Positions 25,146 to 34,517 of a stretch of DNA of 64,000 nucleotides are shown one piece after another. Both the position numbers and the translations under genes were made by a program. The DNA lies in NCBI GenBank assembly GCA_013299115.1, contig JAAFKA010000004.1:62001-126000 (forward strand). Direction: 5' to 3'. The DNA is from Cytophagales bacterium (GTDB lineage: Bacteria; Bacteroidota; Bacteroidia; Cytophagales; Thermoflexibacteraceae). A model generated the notes under the pieces. The model searched no databases. It was not told the DNA's origin and was given only the letters and a program-made list of their open reading frames with translations. Position 1 is the first letter of the stretch. Every line of letters begins with the position of its first letter.

Positions 25146-25808
25146 CTACAACTCCACCCCTTGATAAATCTCCTCCACTTTTAATTGGCTATTGATTGTG
25201 GGCAAGTGCAAAGTTTCTGTTAGGCTTTCATAAGTTTGGTATAGCCAAGTTGTCGCAGTTTGTTTTAGGTAATGTTCTATCAATAGTTGGTCTTGTTCTA
25301 TCAAAATATATTCTTGCAAAGTTTCAATGTATTTGTATTCTTTCAACTTCGCCACTCTGTCAATTTGTTGAGTAGAAGGAGATAAAATTTCGACAATTAA
25401 CAAGGGGTTAAGCACCAAATTCTTTTCATTTCGAATGGTTTGCAAAGGTGTAACTGTGGCATCAGGTACTCTGTAACTTCCTGTCAAAGCTATGTAAATG
25501 TTGGGGGCTTGGGTATAAACTTTGTAAGGTTTACCTTGTATCGTATTGCGTAAAAGGGCGTAAATGTTACCCACTAAAAGGTCGTGATTTTCGGCTGCCA
25601 TCGGATAGTCGTTTAGTAGTTGGTGTTCGTTAGAAGTCAATAAGATTTGAATAATAGAGTCGGGCAACACTTCGCCATTAAACCGCCAATAAATCTGCCC
25701 TTGCACCATCTCAAACCATGCCCCAAATTTGTCGCACAAGTGCAGATATTCCGCTGCCGAATACAGGCGCGGAGGTGAGGACGTTGGTAAAGTTTCTGTT
25801 GTAGTCAT
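25146..25808 (-). CDS. Uma2 family (DUF820) PD-(D/E)XK endonuclease-like protein, copy 1
   Basis: The protein has 220 residues from the ATG at 25808 (MTTTETLPTSSPPRLYSAAE). The frame extends further upstream but into the WG-repeat gene, and the start chosen aligns with the paralogue. The catalytic pattern is VPDATVTPLQ, then LLIVEILSPSTQQ, then EYKYIETLQEY. It lies 17 bp after the WG-repeat gene and 42 bp before its paralogue, so the three are likely co-transcribed. The function is unknown. Confidence 0.88.
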   Translation of the reverse strand: MTTTETLPTSSPPRLYSAAEYLHLCDKFGAWFEMVQGQIYWRFNGEVLPDSIIQILLTSNEHQLLNDYPMAAENHDLLVGNIYALLRNTIQGKPYKVYTQAPNIYIALTGSYRVPDATVTPLQTIRNEKNLVLNPLLIVEILSPSTQQIDRVAKLKEYKYIETLQEYILIEQDQLLIEHYLKQTATTWLYQTYESLTETLHLPTINSQLKVEEIYQGVEL

Positions 25809-25825
25809 AAAAAAATTAGTATGTT

Positions 25826-26980
25826 TTACTTTTTCGGTGGAATTTTCATATCTATCTCCTCTTTTTTGCCCTCTTTGCTGCCAAAACCTGTATAATCTCC
25901 TTTGCCAAATTGCAATTTTTCGTATTCCACAGGCACTACTTCGAAACCAGCAGGCGTAATAATTCCCCATACTTTTTCTTTGCGAACTAAAAGCAAAGAA
26001 GCCAAAAATTTGTCGTCTGTTTCAGCAGGAAACAGCCATTTGATTTCGTGGTATTGGCAAGGTACTGCCAATTTTTTGTCGGCTTGCAATACACCAAATT
26101 TATTATTTTTGCCAACAATGGCTACTTGTTGGTGAAAATTTTCTGCATATTCCCAAGTATTTTCTATTTTCAGTTCAGATTGAGGGTTGATATAGCCAAA
26201 TTTACCATCTTTTTTGACCAACGCCCAGCCGTCTGCAAAAGGAGCTATACTTTCAAACTCACGAGTGTAAACGTCTTGTGTAGTTAGGTTGATAATTCCC
26301 CATTTGCCGTTTTGTTTCACTTTGATAAGCAACCAAGTTTTTGCTTTGGGCTTTTCAGATTCTTTGAGGAGTTGCAAAAATTCTATGCCATCATATTCGG
26401 CTTTGAGTATAATTTTTTGGCGGAGTTCCATCAAGCCTAACTTTCTATCTTTGCGGACTATGGCAACTTCGGGCATGACCAAATGCTGGGCAGTGTCTTT
26501 GAGCAACCAAATATCTTCGTAGGAAGTGCGAATCAACATATTGCCACGTGCATCGCCCAAACCTATTTTGCCTAATTGTTTGAATTTCACAACCATACTT
26601 TCAGGTACATTGCTTTCGCAAGTTTCGGGCAAATACGTAATTTCGTCATAAGAAAAAGTGCAAATAGGTTTGCCATCGAGCATAGTCAAGGCACATAAAT
26701 TGCCTTTTTTGACCTTTAAAATCCCTTCCCAACGGCTACAATCTTTGTCTTTGCCCCTAAATTGCGAAATTTCATCATAAATAATAGGCAACAGCACTTT
26801 GCCTGTGTCATTGGCAATTCCTTGTTTGTTATTGACCTTTACCACCAGCGTATAAACCTCAGCAGTTGGCGTGTGAATGGTGTCTATAATGGTTGCACTT
26901 TTCAAATCTATTTTTTCTTGTGCCACCAATGCAAAAGATAAAAACAAAAAGGCAACAAAAATTGATAGTTGTTTTTTCAT
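25826..26980 (-). CDS. Secreted WG-repeat protein
   Basis: The protein has 384 residues. A signal peptide (1-20, ending FALVAQ) is followed by about eight WG-type repeats recognisable by NGKWGIIN, DGKFGYINP, NNKFGVLQ and KVWGIITPAG. WG repeats form beta-rich scaffolds found in secreted and toxin-related proteins. The C-terminus is Lys/Glu/Gly-rich. It starts 20 bp after the stop of the triple-TIR gene and precedes the Uma2 pair by 17 bp, so it probably belongs to that transcript. Its role is unknown. Confidence 0.85.
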   Translation of the reverse strand: MKKQLSIFVAFLFLSFALVAQEKIDLKSATIIDTIHTPTAEVYTLVVKVNNKQGIANDTGKVLLPIIYDEISQFRGKDKDCSRWEGILKVKKGNLCALTMLDGKPICTFSYDEITYLPETCESNVPESMVVKFKQLGKIGLGDARGNMLIRTSYEDIWLLKDTAQHLVMPEVAIVRKDRKLGLMELRQKIILKAEYDGIEFLQLLKESEKPKAKTWLLIKVKQNGKWGIINLTTQDVYTREFESIAPFADGWALVKKDGKFGYINPQSELKIENTWEYAENFHQQVAIVGKNNKFGVLQADKKLAVPCQYHEIKWLFPAETDDKFLASLLLVRKEKVWGIITPAGFEVVPVEYEKLQFGKGDYTGFGSKEGKKEEIDMKIPPKK

Positions 26981-27000
26981 AAATAATTCAACAAAATTTG

Positions 27001-30000
27001 TTATTTCTTTTTCTTTGGTTTTTCCAAATCACCACGTTTAAAATAGTTCCATTGCGGGTCGGTGAGGTCGTTTCCTCGCATACGGTTGCGTAGCCTATCG
27101 TAAAGTTGGTGTATGTCTATGGGGCGTATGTGGAGTTTATTCATACCACCAAAAATGACGTGCTTAGTGTGCTGGTCGAAGGCTATAGAAAATATTTTTT
27201 GGTTTTCACTGTCTATGCGAACAGGCACAATTTTGTCTATTTTGCCGTTTTCCATCTGTTTCAAATCCCAAAGCATGACCACGCCGTCAAGTCCACCCGT
27301 AGCCAGCCAGTTGGCATCTCGGCTAAAAGAGGCAACCGAAACAGCCCCCAAATGCTTTTTGGTAAAGACTTGGGGCAAAGGCAAGGCAGATACACCTACT
27401 CGGTAGGTGGTGGCGTCGAATTTGAAATACAGCACTTCGCCTCGCAAATTGCCTACAACCAAATGTTTGTCCTTGTCATTGTAAGCCAAACTATAAAACG
27501 GACTAAAATAATACCTTTTGTGAATAACCGAAGGCAATTTATCCAATTCATTGAGGTCATAAAACAAAATTTGCCCTACTCTGTCCGCACCAATCCAGTA
27601 ATTTTCGTGTACCACAAAGGCACTCACAGGATAAGTAAGCTGAATATCTTTGATAATTTTTTTGTTGGCAACGTCCCAAATAGTCAAAGATTTTTTGCTG
27701 TCTAAGGAAGTAGAAACCAGCCAATTTTTCTTTTCGCAATAGGCAATATTCAACACACTTTGGGCATTGTGATTATACAAAGTATTGGTTTTGCCATCTT
27801 CTGTATTCAACGTCATCACATTGCCATCGGAAGTACCCAATAAAATTTCGGTGCTTTTGGTTGGATTAAAGAGCAAAGTCCGCACTAAATTTTCGGTTTT
27901 GGGCAGACGATACTCCGCCAATTTTTTTATTTTTGGGAAGTTGGTTTCGTCTTCTTTGTTCAGTTTGCTCACCACCAACCTGCCAATGGTATCACTGTAA
28001 GCCAATTTGTCAGTTTGATAGTCCCAAGTCAAGCCCCATGCCTCTGCTTTTTGGAGTACGCCTTTGGTTTTATCAAACTTCAATGAGGCATCTTGCAAAG
28101 CCTCTATGATTTCCGACTCAAATTGGCTGGGCTTTTTCACAATATCATAGGCCGCCGCACTCAAATCGTAAGACGACAGAGCCAACAAAGCCCGCAGGGT
28201 ATCATTTTCTTGCTCTACAGATTTTACGGCAAATTCTTTAGCATTGAAACGATAGAGTTGGAAGTTTGCCGACAAGTTGGCTGCTTCGGTTTCTTTTTTG
28301 GCATCATTTGCCTCTTTGGTTTTTAGCTCGGCAAGTTGGCGGGCTTTGTCTGCCTTTTCTCTTTCTACTTCCGATTGTTGCCTTGCCTCTACTGCTTGTT
28401 TGGTCTGCTCTTTTGCCACTTGTTCGGCTTGTACTGCCCTTATTTTTTCGGCATCAGCCTTGCGTTTTTCATTTTCTGCACGTGCTTTTTCAGCTTGTGC
28501 CTTCACTTTTTCCTCATTCGCTATTTGCTCTTGCAACAAAGCCTTGTTTTTTTCATCTAAGGCTTGTTGCTTGGCATCTTCGGCTAATTGAGCATTTTTT
28601 TCAGCTTTTTGCTGGGCTATTTGGGCATTGGCTGCTTCTTTTTCTGCCACCAAACTTTGTTTGTAGGCAAATCCTCCTGCTATCAACGCACCTATCAACA
28701 GCAAAACCGCAGCTACTAATAAAGCCTGTAAAACCCTTGCTTTGCGTTTTTCTGCCAACAACCCTGCTGCAAAAGCCTCCTTGCTTTTGAGAATATACTC
28801 TTGTTGCAATTTGCTGGGACGAGGCTGTTTAGCATTTTTTTCTGCCTCTTGCAACCAAAAATCTGCCACCGACAACTCCGACCCACGCAACAACAAATCA
28901 CTATCTCTGTTGTTGTTGTTCCACTCCATAGCCCGCAACGACCATTTGGTATGATTCTGCACATATTCACGGTCTATTTCTAAGGTGCGGATTAACTCAC
29001 TGAAAGAAGTATGAAAATCTACGGTGTTGGGTCTAAAATTAATCCACTGCACCGCAGCCAACGCAGGGTGCAAGGTTTTGGTATCTACTTCTTGCAATAG
29101 TAAGGTTACAAACCTTTTGTTCAGTTTTTGGGCATACTCCACCTCGTCTGCACAGTAAGGCGAATTGATAGCTTGCGGAGAAATAATGAACAAAAAGTTA
29201 TCTGCCCCTGCTATGCCCTTGTAAATTTCTTGTTGAAAATCTGCTCCAGATGCTATGCTGTCTTGGTCAAACCAAGTTGTTTTGCCGTTAAGTTGGAGTT
29301 CTCCGTTGAGTTTGCGTGCAAAGTCGCCATCGGTACGTGAATAAGAAACAAAAACTTCTGTATTCAGTTGGGTGCTTTTGGCATCACTTTCCAAAATAAA
29401 AGCCTCGTGCAGCGTAGTGGGCTGGTGGGTGCTGCGTTGCTTGCCCAATTTGAGCCACGTCTTTGCCTGTTCGAGGTTGTAACCCCGCAACAAAATACTT
29501 TGGTTTTGGTTTTGTTGCTCCCAACGCAGGGCTTGGGTCAAAAAAGTTTTATGTTGTTCGAAGTATCTTTTTTCTTTGTTTATCTCCACCAATAGTTGTT
29601 CCATCGACTTTTGGTAAACAGCCTCGTCTGCAAATGCTTTTCGGAAATCTATGTATTGCAAAGGCTGCAAAATTTTAGGAAAATCCTCATTCGGAATGGT
29701 GCGAAGATAAATAGGAATAATCCGTTTGTGGTAGTTGGCTGCGTGTTCGAGTTCGAGCATACAGTATTTGGAGGCAATAGATTGGGGAGAAATCAAGAAA
29801 ATAAAGTTGTCGGCTTGCTCTATCCCTGCATTGATTGCCCTGCCATAAATTTCGCCTGTATGGATGTCGCCTTTGTTTGTCCAAGTTGTGATGTTTCGCC
29901 GAGTCAAGGATTTTTGGATTTCCTCTCTCAACACCATATCCTCCGTAGCATAAGACAAAAAGGCTTCGGTCATCAAACCATTAGCATTTTTCTTCGCTTC

Positions 30001-30603
30001 AGCTATAAAATCGCAATGCAAATCGGAAGGCTGGCAAGGGGCTTGTTGGTTGCCAAATTCAGTATCCAACCAAGTTTCTGCCTCCTGTCTTTCTTTCCCC
30101 ACCAACAACAAAGACGTACTACGCAGTTGCTTTTGCCACCGCAACGCCTGTATTAAAATTTCGGTGTGCTTATTTACATAGTCCTTGTGCGACTCTATTA
30201 AGCCTCGCAAACCAGCATAAGACTTGTCGTAATCATCTACGTCCTCTCTGAAATAAATCCAATTTAGTTTTTCTATCGTCTGGTGCATCAACCGCAGTTC
30301 TTCGGGGTTGGGCATCACGTGCATGATGGGAATAATCCGTTTGTTCAGCTTAACCGCATGAACCACCTCCTTCAAACAATATTCGGACTTCACCGAGTGC
30401 GGGGCAATGATAAAAATAAAGTTGTTGGCAGTTTCTATACCCTCATAAATCTGCTCCTGAAAATCTACGCCCAACGGTATATCCTCTTGGTCAAACCACA
30501 CATCAAACCCTTCGGCAACCATGCGTTTGTGCAAGTCCGCAGCAAATTGTTTGCTGTCTTTGCGTCCATAAGATATAAATGTGTCTTTACACTTCACTGG
30601 CAA
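27001..30603 (-). CDS. Triple TIR-domain, transmembrane, coiled-coil, WD40 beta-propeller protein
   Basis: The protein has 1200 residues. It has three TIR domains (about 5-125, 212-335, 415-540), each followed by a similar linker (QALRW...LLLxG...A..WL...). Then come one transmembrane helix (about 627-647), an Ala/Glu/Lys-rich coiled coil (about 650-790) and a beta-propeller of WD40-like repeats (about 830-1180; ATGGLDGVVMLWDL is the clearest). Each TIR keeps the Glu of the S-x-Y-C-x-x-E motif at 79, 284 and 487, the position of the NADase catalytic Glu. TIR2 has lost the WFDQ loop (WTNK instead). The single-TIR version of this layout is known in cyanobacteria and Bacteroidota. Roles in NAD+ depletion defence or signalling are inferred, not shown. 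It heads an operon with WG-repeat and Uma2 genes. Confidence 0.88.
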   Translation of the reverse strand: MPVKCKDTFISYGRKDSKQFAADLHKRMVAEGFDVWFDQEDIPLGVDFQEQIYEGIETANNFIFIIAPHSVKSEYCLKEVVHAVKLNKRIIPIMHVMPNPEELRLMHQTIEKLNWIYFREDVDDYDKSYAGLRGLIESHKDYVNKHTEILIQALRWQKQLRSTSLLLVGKERQEAETWLDTEFGNQQAPCQPSDLHCDFIAEAKKNANGLMTEAFLSYATEDMVLREEIQKSLTRRNITTWTNKGDIHTGEIYGRAINAGIEQADNFIFLISPQSIASKYCMLELEHAANYHKRIIPIYLRTIPNEDFPKILQPLQYIDFRKAFADEAVYQKSMEQLLVEINKEKRYFEQHKTFLTQALRWEQQNQNQSILLRGYNLEQAKTWLKLGKQRSTHQPTTLHEAFILESDAKSTQLNTEVFVSYSRTDGDFARKLNGELQLNGKTTWFDQDSIASGADFQQEIYKGIAGADNFLFIISPQAINSPYCADEVEYAQKLNKRFVTLLLQEVDTKTLHPALAAVQWINFRPNTVDFHTSFSELIRTLEIDREYVQNHTKWSLRAMEWNNNNRDSDLLLRGSELSVADFWLQEAEKNAKQPRPSKLQQEYILKSKEAFAAGLLAEKRKARVLQALLVAAVLLLIGALIAGGFAYKQSLVAEKEAANAQIAQQKAEKNAQLAEDAKQQALDEKNKALLQEQIANEEKVKAQAEKARAENEKRKADAEKIRAVQAEQVAKEQTKQAVEARQQSEVEREKADKARQLAELKTKEANDAKKETEAANLSANFQLYRFNAKEFAVKSVEQENDTLRALLALSSYDLSAAAYDIVKKPSQFESEIIEALQDASLKFDKTKGVLQKAEAWGLTWDYQTDKLAYSDTIGRLVVSKLNKEDETNFPKIKKLAEYRLPKTENLVRTLLFNPTKSTEILLGTSDGNVMTLNTEDGKTNTLYNHNAQSVLNIAYCEKKNWLVSTSLDSKKSLTIWDVANKKIIKDIQLTYPVSAFVVHENYWIGADRVGQILFYDLNELDKLPSVIHKRYYFSPFYSLAYNDKDKHLVVGNLRGEVLYFKFDATTYRVGVSALPLPQVFTKKHLGAVSVASFSRDANWLATGGLDGVVMLWDLKQMENGKIDKIVPVRIDSENQKIFSIAFDQHTKHVIFGGMNKLHIRPIDIHQLYDRLRNRMRGNDLTDPQWNYFKRGDLEKPKKKK

Positions 30604-30754
30604 GTCTTGTTAAAAAAATAGTAGATTGTTTGTTTGATAACTTGCAAATTGTGTGCAAGAAAATGTTTTGACAAGTTAAAAACAAGAGAGGAGATTTGCA
30701 AGGATTTGAGAAAATTGATTATTATATCCTATGTTCTCTTTGGGCAAATATACT

Positions 30755-32551
30755 TTAAGCCGAAGGTAAAGAAAAGTAAAAAATAGTACCTTTGCCTTCG
30801 TCACTTTCCACCCAAATTTTGCCGTTTTGTTGCTCTATAAATTCTTTGGCAATAGCCATAGCCAAACCTGTTTTGGATTGTAGTTTGGTGGTGCTTGACG
30901 TAGGCAAATATTTTTGGAACACATTTTTCTTTTGCTCGTCTGTCATACCATTGCCAAAATCCTCTACCGAAAAAATAACTTCGTTTTCTTTTGGGTCTTC
31001 TACTGCCTTAACCACAATTTTGCCTTTGCTTGGCGAATAACGCAAAGCATTGGAAACGAACATAACAAAAACCCATGCAGTTTTTTCCAAATCTGCATTG
31101 ACTTTTGCCATTTCGTACTCATAAAAAGTTTCTATCTTGATTTCTCTTTGTTCTGCCTGTGCAGCAAATACATCAGAGGCATACTGCACAATGTCTTTGG
31201 GGTGCGTGAGTTGATAGACAAAAGTGGTGTTGTCCTCCTCGTCTTCTGCCTTCATTTGCAAACTCAATAGTTCGGTTTTTATTTTTTGCAACTTTTCGTT
31301 TTCATCTCTTACTTTTTCCAACGCCTCTATTTCACGATTATTGAGGTCGCCGCTGCCCTCTGCCTCCAAAACTTTGATTTGCTGTTGAATAGCATTGATA
31401 GGTTTTTGCAGTTTGCGGGTTATGGTTTTGATAAAATCTAAGGTTTCACGGTCGTGTTCTTCGTATTCTGTGATGTTTTTGAGTATAATCACATAGCCTA
31501 ATTCGTGAGGGGCTTCGTCTTCTTGCTCCACGTTTACGTCTATCACTTCTTGGTCGTAATAGCTTTCTTTGCCATCGGCAAACAACTTAATGTTAAAATC
31601 CTCGTTATTGCGGTTGAGTAGCAAACGTCTAAACAATTCGTTGAATCTTGCCACGTCAGCAGCATTTTTGCCTATAATGGCTTGGTCGTCCACGCCCAAC
31701 AATTCTTCGGCTACTTTATTTGCAAAGAGAATAACGTCATTTTCGTCAAAGCCAATAATGCCATCAGTCATATTGTTGATAATGGCAGCAATTCGGTTTT
31801 TTTCGAAAGTAATTTTGGCTACGTTGCTGTGTTCGTATTGGTCTAATTTTTCGACCATACTATTAAAGGCTTTGGCAAGTTCGCCAAATTCGTCATTGGA
31901 AGTTTGTTGCAACCTTTCCTCGTAGTGTTTTTCCTCTATTTTTTTGATACTTTCTGTTAGATTTTTGATAGGGCTGGCAATGTATTCGGGGAAGGTAAAA
32001 ATAAAGACAATGGTAAACATAAAGCAAATGGTGCCAACTAAGGCAATGTAGTTAAAGCCTGTTTTAGCATCTTCTTGTATCACTTCGTTTTTTATTTTCA
32101 GTTCACGCAGTTGCAAATCTTTGAGTTGGTAGCATTTTTCGTTCATCTTTTTTTCTATCCGATGAGCCTCTGCCCGTTTGATAGGTGAGGTCATCATTGC
32201 ATATCTATACTCCTCAAAAATTTTGCGTATCTCCTTTGTCAATACTTTTTCTCTTTCATCAGTAGCAGCTTTTTCCTGTTTGGTAAGATTGAGTTCTACT
32301 TGGTGGAGTTGTTCTTTGTAAGCATTGATAGAAGTGCGGAGGGTGTCTTCGAGCAAGAAATCCAACTTGTCTAAGGCTCGCATCATGTCTTGTGAATAGA
32401 CCACGCCCTCGTAGTGGTTGGCAATCATGGCATTTGCACTATTTTCTAATTTTTTTAGCGAATAGCCTCCAATCAATGTAAGCAGAATGATAAGAACAAA
32501 TAAGGAAACCAAACCTGCGGAAATTTTGGTTTTTATGCGTGTAGCAGCCAT
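30755..32551 (-). CDS. HAMP-PAS histidine kinase-like sensor lacking the phospho-acceptor His
   Basis: The protein has 598 residues: transmembrane helix (11-31), periplasmic helical sensor (32-165), second helix (166-188), HAMP (about 190-240), PAS (about 250-365) and HATPase_c (about 480-598). The ATP-binding boxes are present (N501 in FVSNALRYSP, D531-G533-G535 in DFGNGM, TGLAMAIAKE). In the H box the usual SHELxTP is TRKLQKP (residues 378-384), with Arg379 where His belongs. Autophosphorylation at that site is therefore impossible, and the protein may act as a kinase-dead regulator or in a heterodimer. No response regulator is adjacent. Confidence 0.85.
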   Translation of the reverse strand: MAATRIKTKISAGLVSLFVLIILLTLIGGYSLKKLENSANAMIANHYEGVVYSQDMMRALDKLDFLLEDTLRTSINAYKEQLHQVELNLTKQEKAATDEREKVLTKEIRKIFEEYRYAMMTSPIKRAEAHRIEKKMNEKCYQLKDLQLRELKIKNEVIQEDAKTGFNYIALVGTICFMFTIVFIFTFPEYIASPIKNLTESIKKIEEKHYEERLQQTSNDEFGELAKAFNSMVEKLDQYEHSNVAKITFEKNRIAAIINNMTDGIIGFDENDVILFANKVAEELLGVDDQAIIGKNAADVARFNELFRRLLLNRNNEDFNIKLFADGKESYYDQEVIDVNVEQEDEAPHELGYVIILKNITEYEEHDRETLDFIKTITRKLQKPINAIQQQIKVLEAEGSGDLNNREIEALEKVRDENEKLQKIKTELLSLQMKAEDEEDNTTFVYQLTHPKDIVQYASDVFAAQAEQREIKIETFYEYEMAKVNADLEKTAWVFVMFVSNALRYSPSKGKIVVKAVEDPKENEVIFSVEDFGNGMTDEQKKNVFQKYLPTSSTTKLQSKTGLAMAIAKEFIEQQNGKIWVESDEGKGTIFYFSLPSA

Positions 32552-32652
32552 TTTTTTGAGTTGTTTGTTTGTAGCAAACTTTTGTGTGATACAAATGTAT
32601 AAACTTTGCAGAAGTTAGCAAATTTTACTTTCAAAATTGCACGATTGCCTCG

Positions 32653-32750
32653 AATGTAGCATACGCTTTAGCGTGTGTTAATACTACAAAGCACACGCTA
32701 AAGCTTATGTTACAATACTGCAAAGCACACGCTAAAGCGTATGTTACAAC
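32653..32750. repeat. Repeat family C, three units in mixed orientation
   Basis: AATGTAGCATACGCTTTAGC, then GTGTG, is followed by two reverse-orientation units (GCACACGCTAAAGC with TATGTTACAA). It forms a large hairpin. Its right end overlaps the stop codon of the XRE gene (32744). Confidence 0.8.
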
Positions 32751-33025
32751 TTATCTTTCAACCTTTTTAGGTCTGCCTCTTGCTGGGCTATAAAAGCCAA
32801 GATTTCTTCTTTCGTCTTGTTTTTACTGTCCGAAAAATCGGCAATATCAATTTGCAAAATTCGTAGCAAGTCTAAGAATTTAGTCAAAGATAAATCAGAT
32901 TTGCAGTTTTCATACTTGCTGTATTGCACTTGTGTAATACCCAGTTGGACTGCTACTTCTGCCTGACTCATGCCCAACTGTTTGCGGGCTTTCACGAGTT
33001 TGTCGACTATTTCTTGTGGTGTCAT
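32744..33025 (-). CDS. XRE-family (Cro/C1-type HTH) transcriptional regulator
   Basis: The protein has 93 residues from the ATG at 33025 (MTPQEIVDKL). The helix-turn-helix is ARKQLGMSQAEVAVQLGITQ, then VQYSKYENCKSDLSL, followed by a helical tail. Upstream in-frame ATGs exist at 33037 and 33055. The latter is excluded because a consensus -7 box ends at 33057, putting the transcription start at about 33052. The last codons and stop lie in a family C repeat. It is similar to stand-alone regulators or antitoxin-like proteins, but no toxin gene is adjacent. Confidence 0.8.
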   Translation of the reverse strand: MTPQEIVDKLVKARKQLGMSQAEVAVQLGITQVQYSKYENCKSDLSLTKFLDLLRILQIDIADFSDSKNKTKEEILAFIAQQEADLKRLKDKL

Positions 33026-33056
33026 CGTGGCACACATGATTAAAAAAAGTTCCATG

Positions 33057-33087
33057 CAAATATAATTTTAAGTTTTATGAAAACAAA
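33057..33087 (-). promoter_or_regulatory. Bacteroidota-type promoter of the XRE gene
   Basis: TTTG (33087-33084), 19-bp spacer, TATATTTG (33064-33057) on the minus strand match the consensus exactly. It decides the downstream start codon of the XRE gene. Confidence 0.8.
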
Positions 33088-33323
33088 CTTTTTAACTTAA
33101 ATATAATTTTTTAACCCTTATCGGATTTACTTTTGGGTTTATCGTTAAAAGTGTTTCACTGAACGAATAGGCAAAGGTCGGTTTGATTCTTGTGATATAT
33201 TCATATAGGCAAAAGCAAAAAATATTATTTATGGTTACTAAAAAAGTTTAAAAAATATTCTTTTAAGGAGAATAATATTTTATATTCGTTTTCAAGTACA
33301 AATAACTAAGAGCTAAAAATTGT

Positions 33324-34430
33324 ATGTTGTTAACCAAAAATATATTAAATGCCTGTATAATTGTTGGCTCGGTAGGGCTATTGGCTTGGTATTTTTCCAA
33401 TATTGTAACCTATTTTGTGGTTGCTTTTGTGCTGGTTTCTATCCTCAAAGTGCCTACGGATTATTTTTGCCAACTGCACTTGTTGGGCATACGACTGCCT
33501 CGTGTGGTGGCTGTGCTGCTATCTTTTGGCATTTTATTGGGCATTATTTCTATTTTTGCCTTGCTTTTTGTCCCTCTTTTTACTGCTCAACTCAAAATTT
33601 TGGCTTTCAATGATTTTTCTGAACTGCTGGCAAAGATAGACAAACCCATTTTTGCAATAGAAAAAATGCTGTTAGATAATCATTTTATTAAGAGAGAAGA
33701 GGGATTTTTGGTAGAGGCAATTAACAATAGCGTAAGTAGCTTTTTTGATAAAATCCAATTCGACAAAATTATTCCTAACCTTCTTAGTACAGCCTCCAAT
33801 ATTGTCATTGGTATTTTAATGGTTACTATTATTACCCTTTTTACGTTGATAGAAAAAGGGCTTTTTCGCAGTCATATCATTGCGCTTATTCCCAATAAAT
33901 ATTTTGAGGTTACAATCAATGCTTTGTATAAAATAGAAAAACTGATGTCTAACTATTTGCTGGCTTTGTTGCTGCAAATGTTGTCTATTTTTACCACTAC
34001 TTCGTTGGGTTTAATCATAGCAGGTGTAGATTATGCCATTACCATCGGTTTGTTGGCAGCTTTAATTAATGTTGTACCTTTTGTGGGACCTATTACCAGT
34101 ACAAGTTTTGGCTTGTTTGTGGCTATTTCCACCACCACCTTAGACCTCAACAACAGCGAAGTTTTTATGGTTTTGGTGGCAAAAGTGCTTACAGTTTTTG
34201 GTTGTGTGCAGTTTATAGATGCTTTTATTATGCAGCCCATCATTTTTTCTAAGAGTGTGAAAGCACACCCCTTAGAAATTTTTGTAATGATTTTTGTAGG
34301 CTCTACTTTGGCAGGCACGTTGGGTATGGTGTTAGCTGTGCCTGTTTATACGATATGCAAGGTTATTTTTATAGAAATGCGAAAAGGCTACCAAACTTAC
34401 AAGGTTTTTAAAATAGAAACAGGGAGTTAA
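33324..34430 (+). CDS. AI-2E family transporter (PerM/YdiK-like permease)
   Basis: The protein has 368 residues with about eight transmembrane helices. The C-terminal half has the family pattern VPFVGPITS, then FIMQPIIFSKSVKAHPLEIF, then LAGTLGMVLAVPVYTI. A long amphipathic segment (about 95-150) separates the N- and C-terminal membrane parts. Members export autoinducer-2 or act as Na+/H+ antiporters. The substrate cannot be decided here. An imperfect hairpin (AAAATATTCTT...AGAATAATATTTT) lies about 50 bp upstream. Confidence 0.88.
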   Translation: MLLTKNILNACIIVGSVGLLAWYFSNIVTYFVVAFVLVSILKVPTDYFCQLHLLGIRLPRVVAVLLSFGILLGIISIFALLFVPLFTAQLKILAFNDFSELLAKIDKPIFAIEKMLLDNHFIKREEGFLVEAINNSVSSFFDKIQFDKIIPNLLSTASNIVIGILMVTIITLFTLIEKGLFRSHIIALIPNKYFEVTINALYKIEKLMSNYLLALLLQMLSIFTTTSLGLIIAGVDYAITIGLLAALINVVPFVGPITSTSFGLFVAISTTTLDLNNSEVFMVLVAKVLTVFGCVQFIDAFIMQPIIFSKSVKAHPLEIFVMIFVGSTLAGTLGMVLAVPVYTICKVIFIEMRKGYQTYKVFKIETGS

Positions 34431-34517
34431 TCGAATTTTACGCAATAAAATCAAAAAATCAAAAAAAAGTTTTATCATTGTGTTAGCATTCAAAATTTAC
34501 CTAAATTTTTTATCATT

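Noticed and set aside
28266-28790. A 174-codon plus-strand frame inside the triple-TIR gene
   Set aside because: It is antisense to the Ala/Glu/Lys-rich coiled coil; its Leu/Phe-rich translation follows from that composition.
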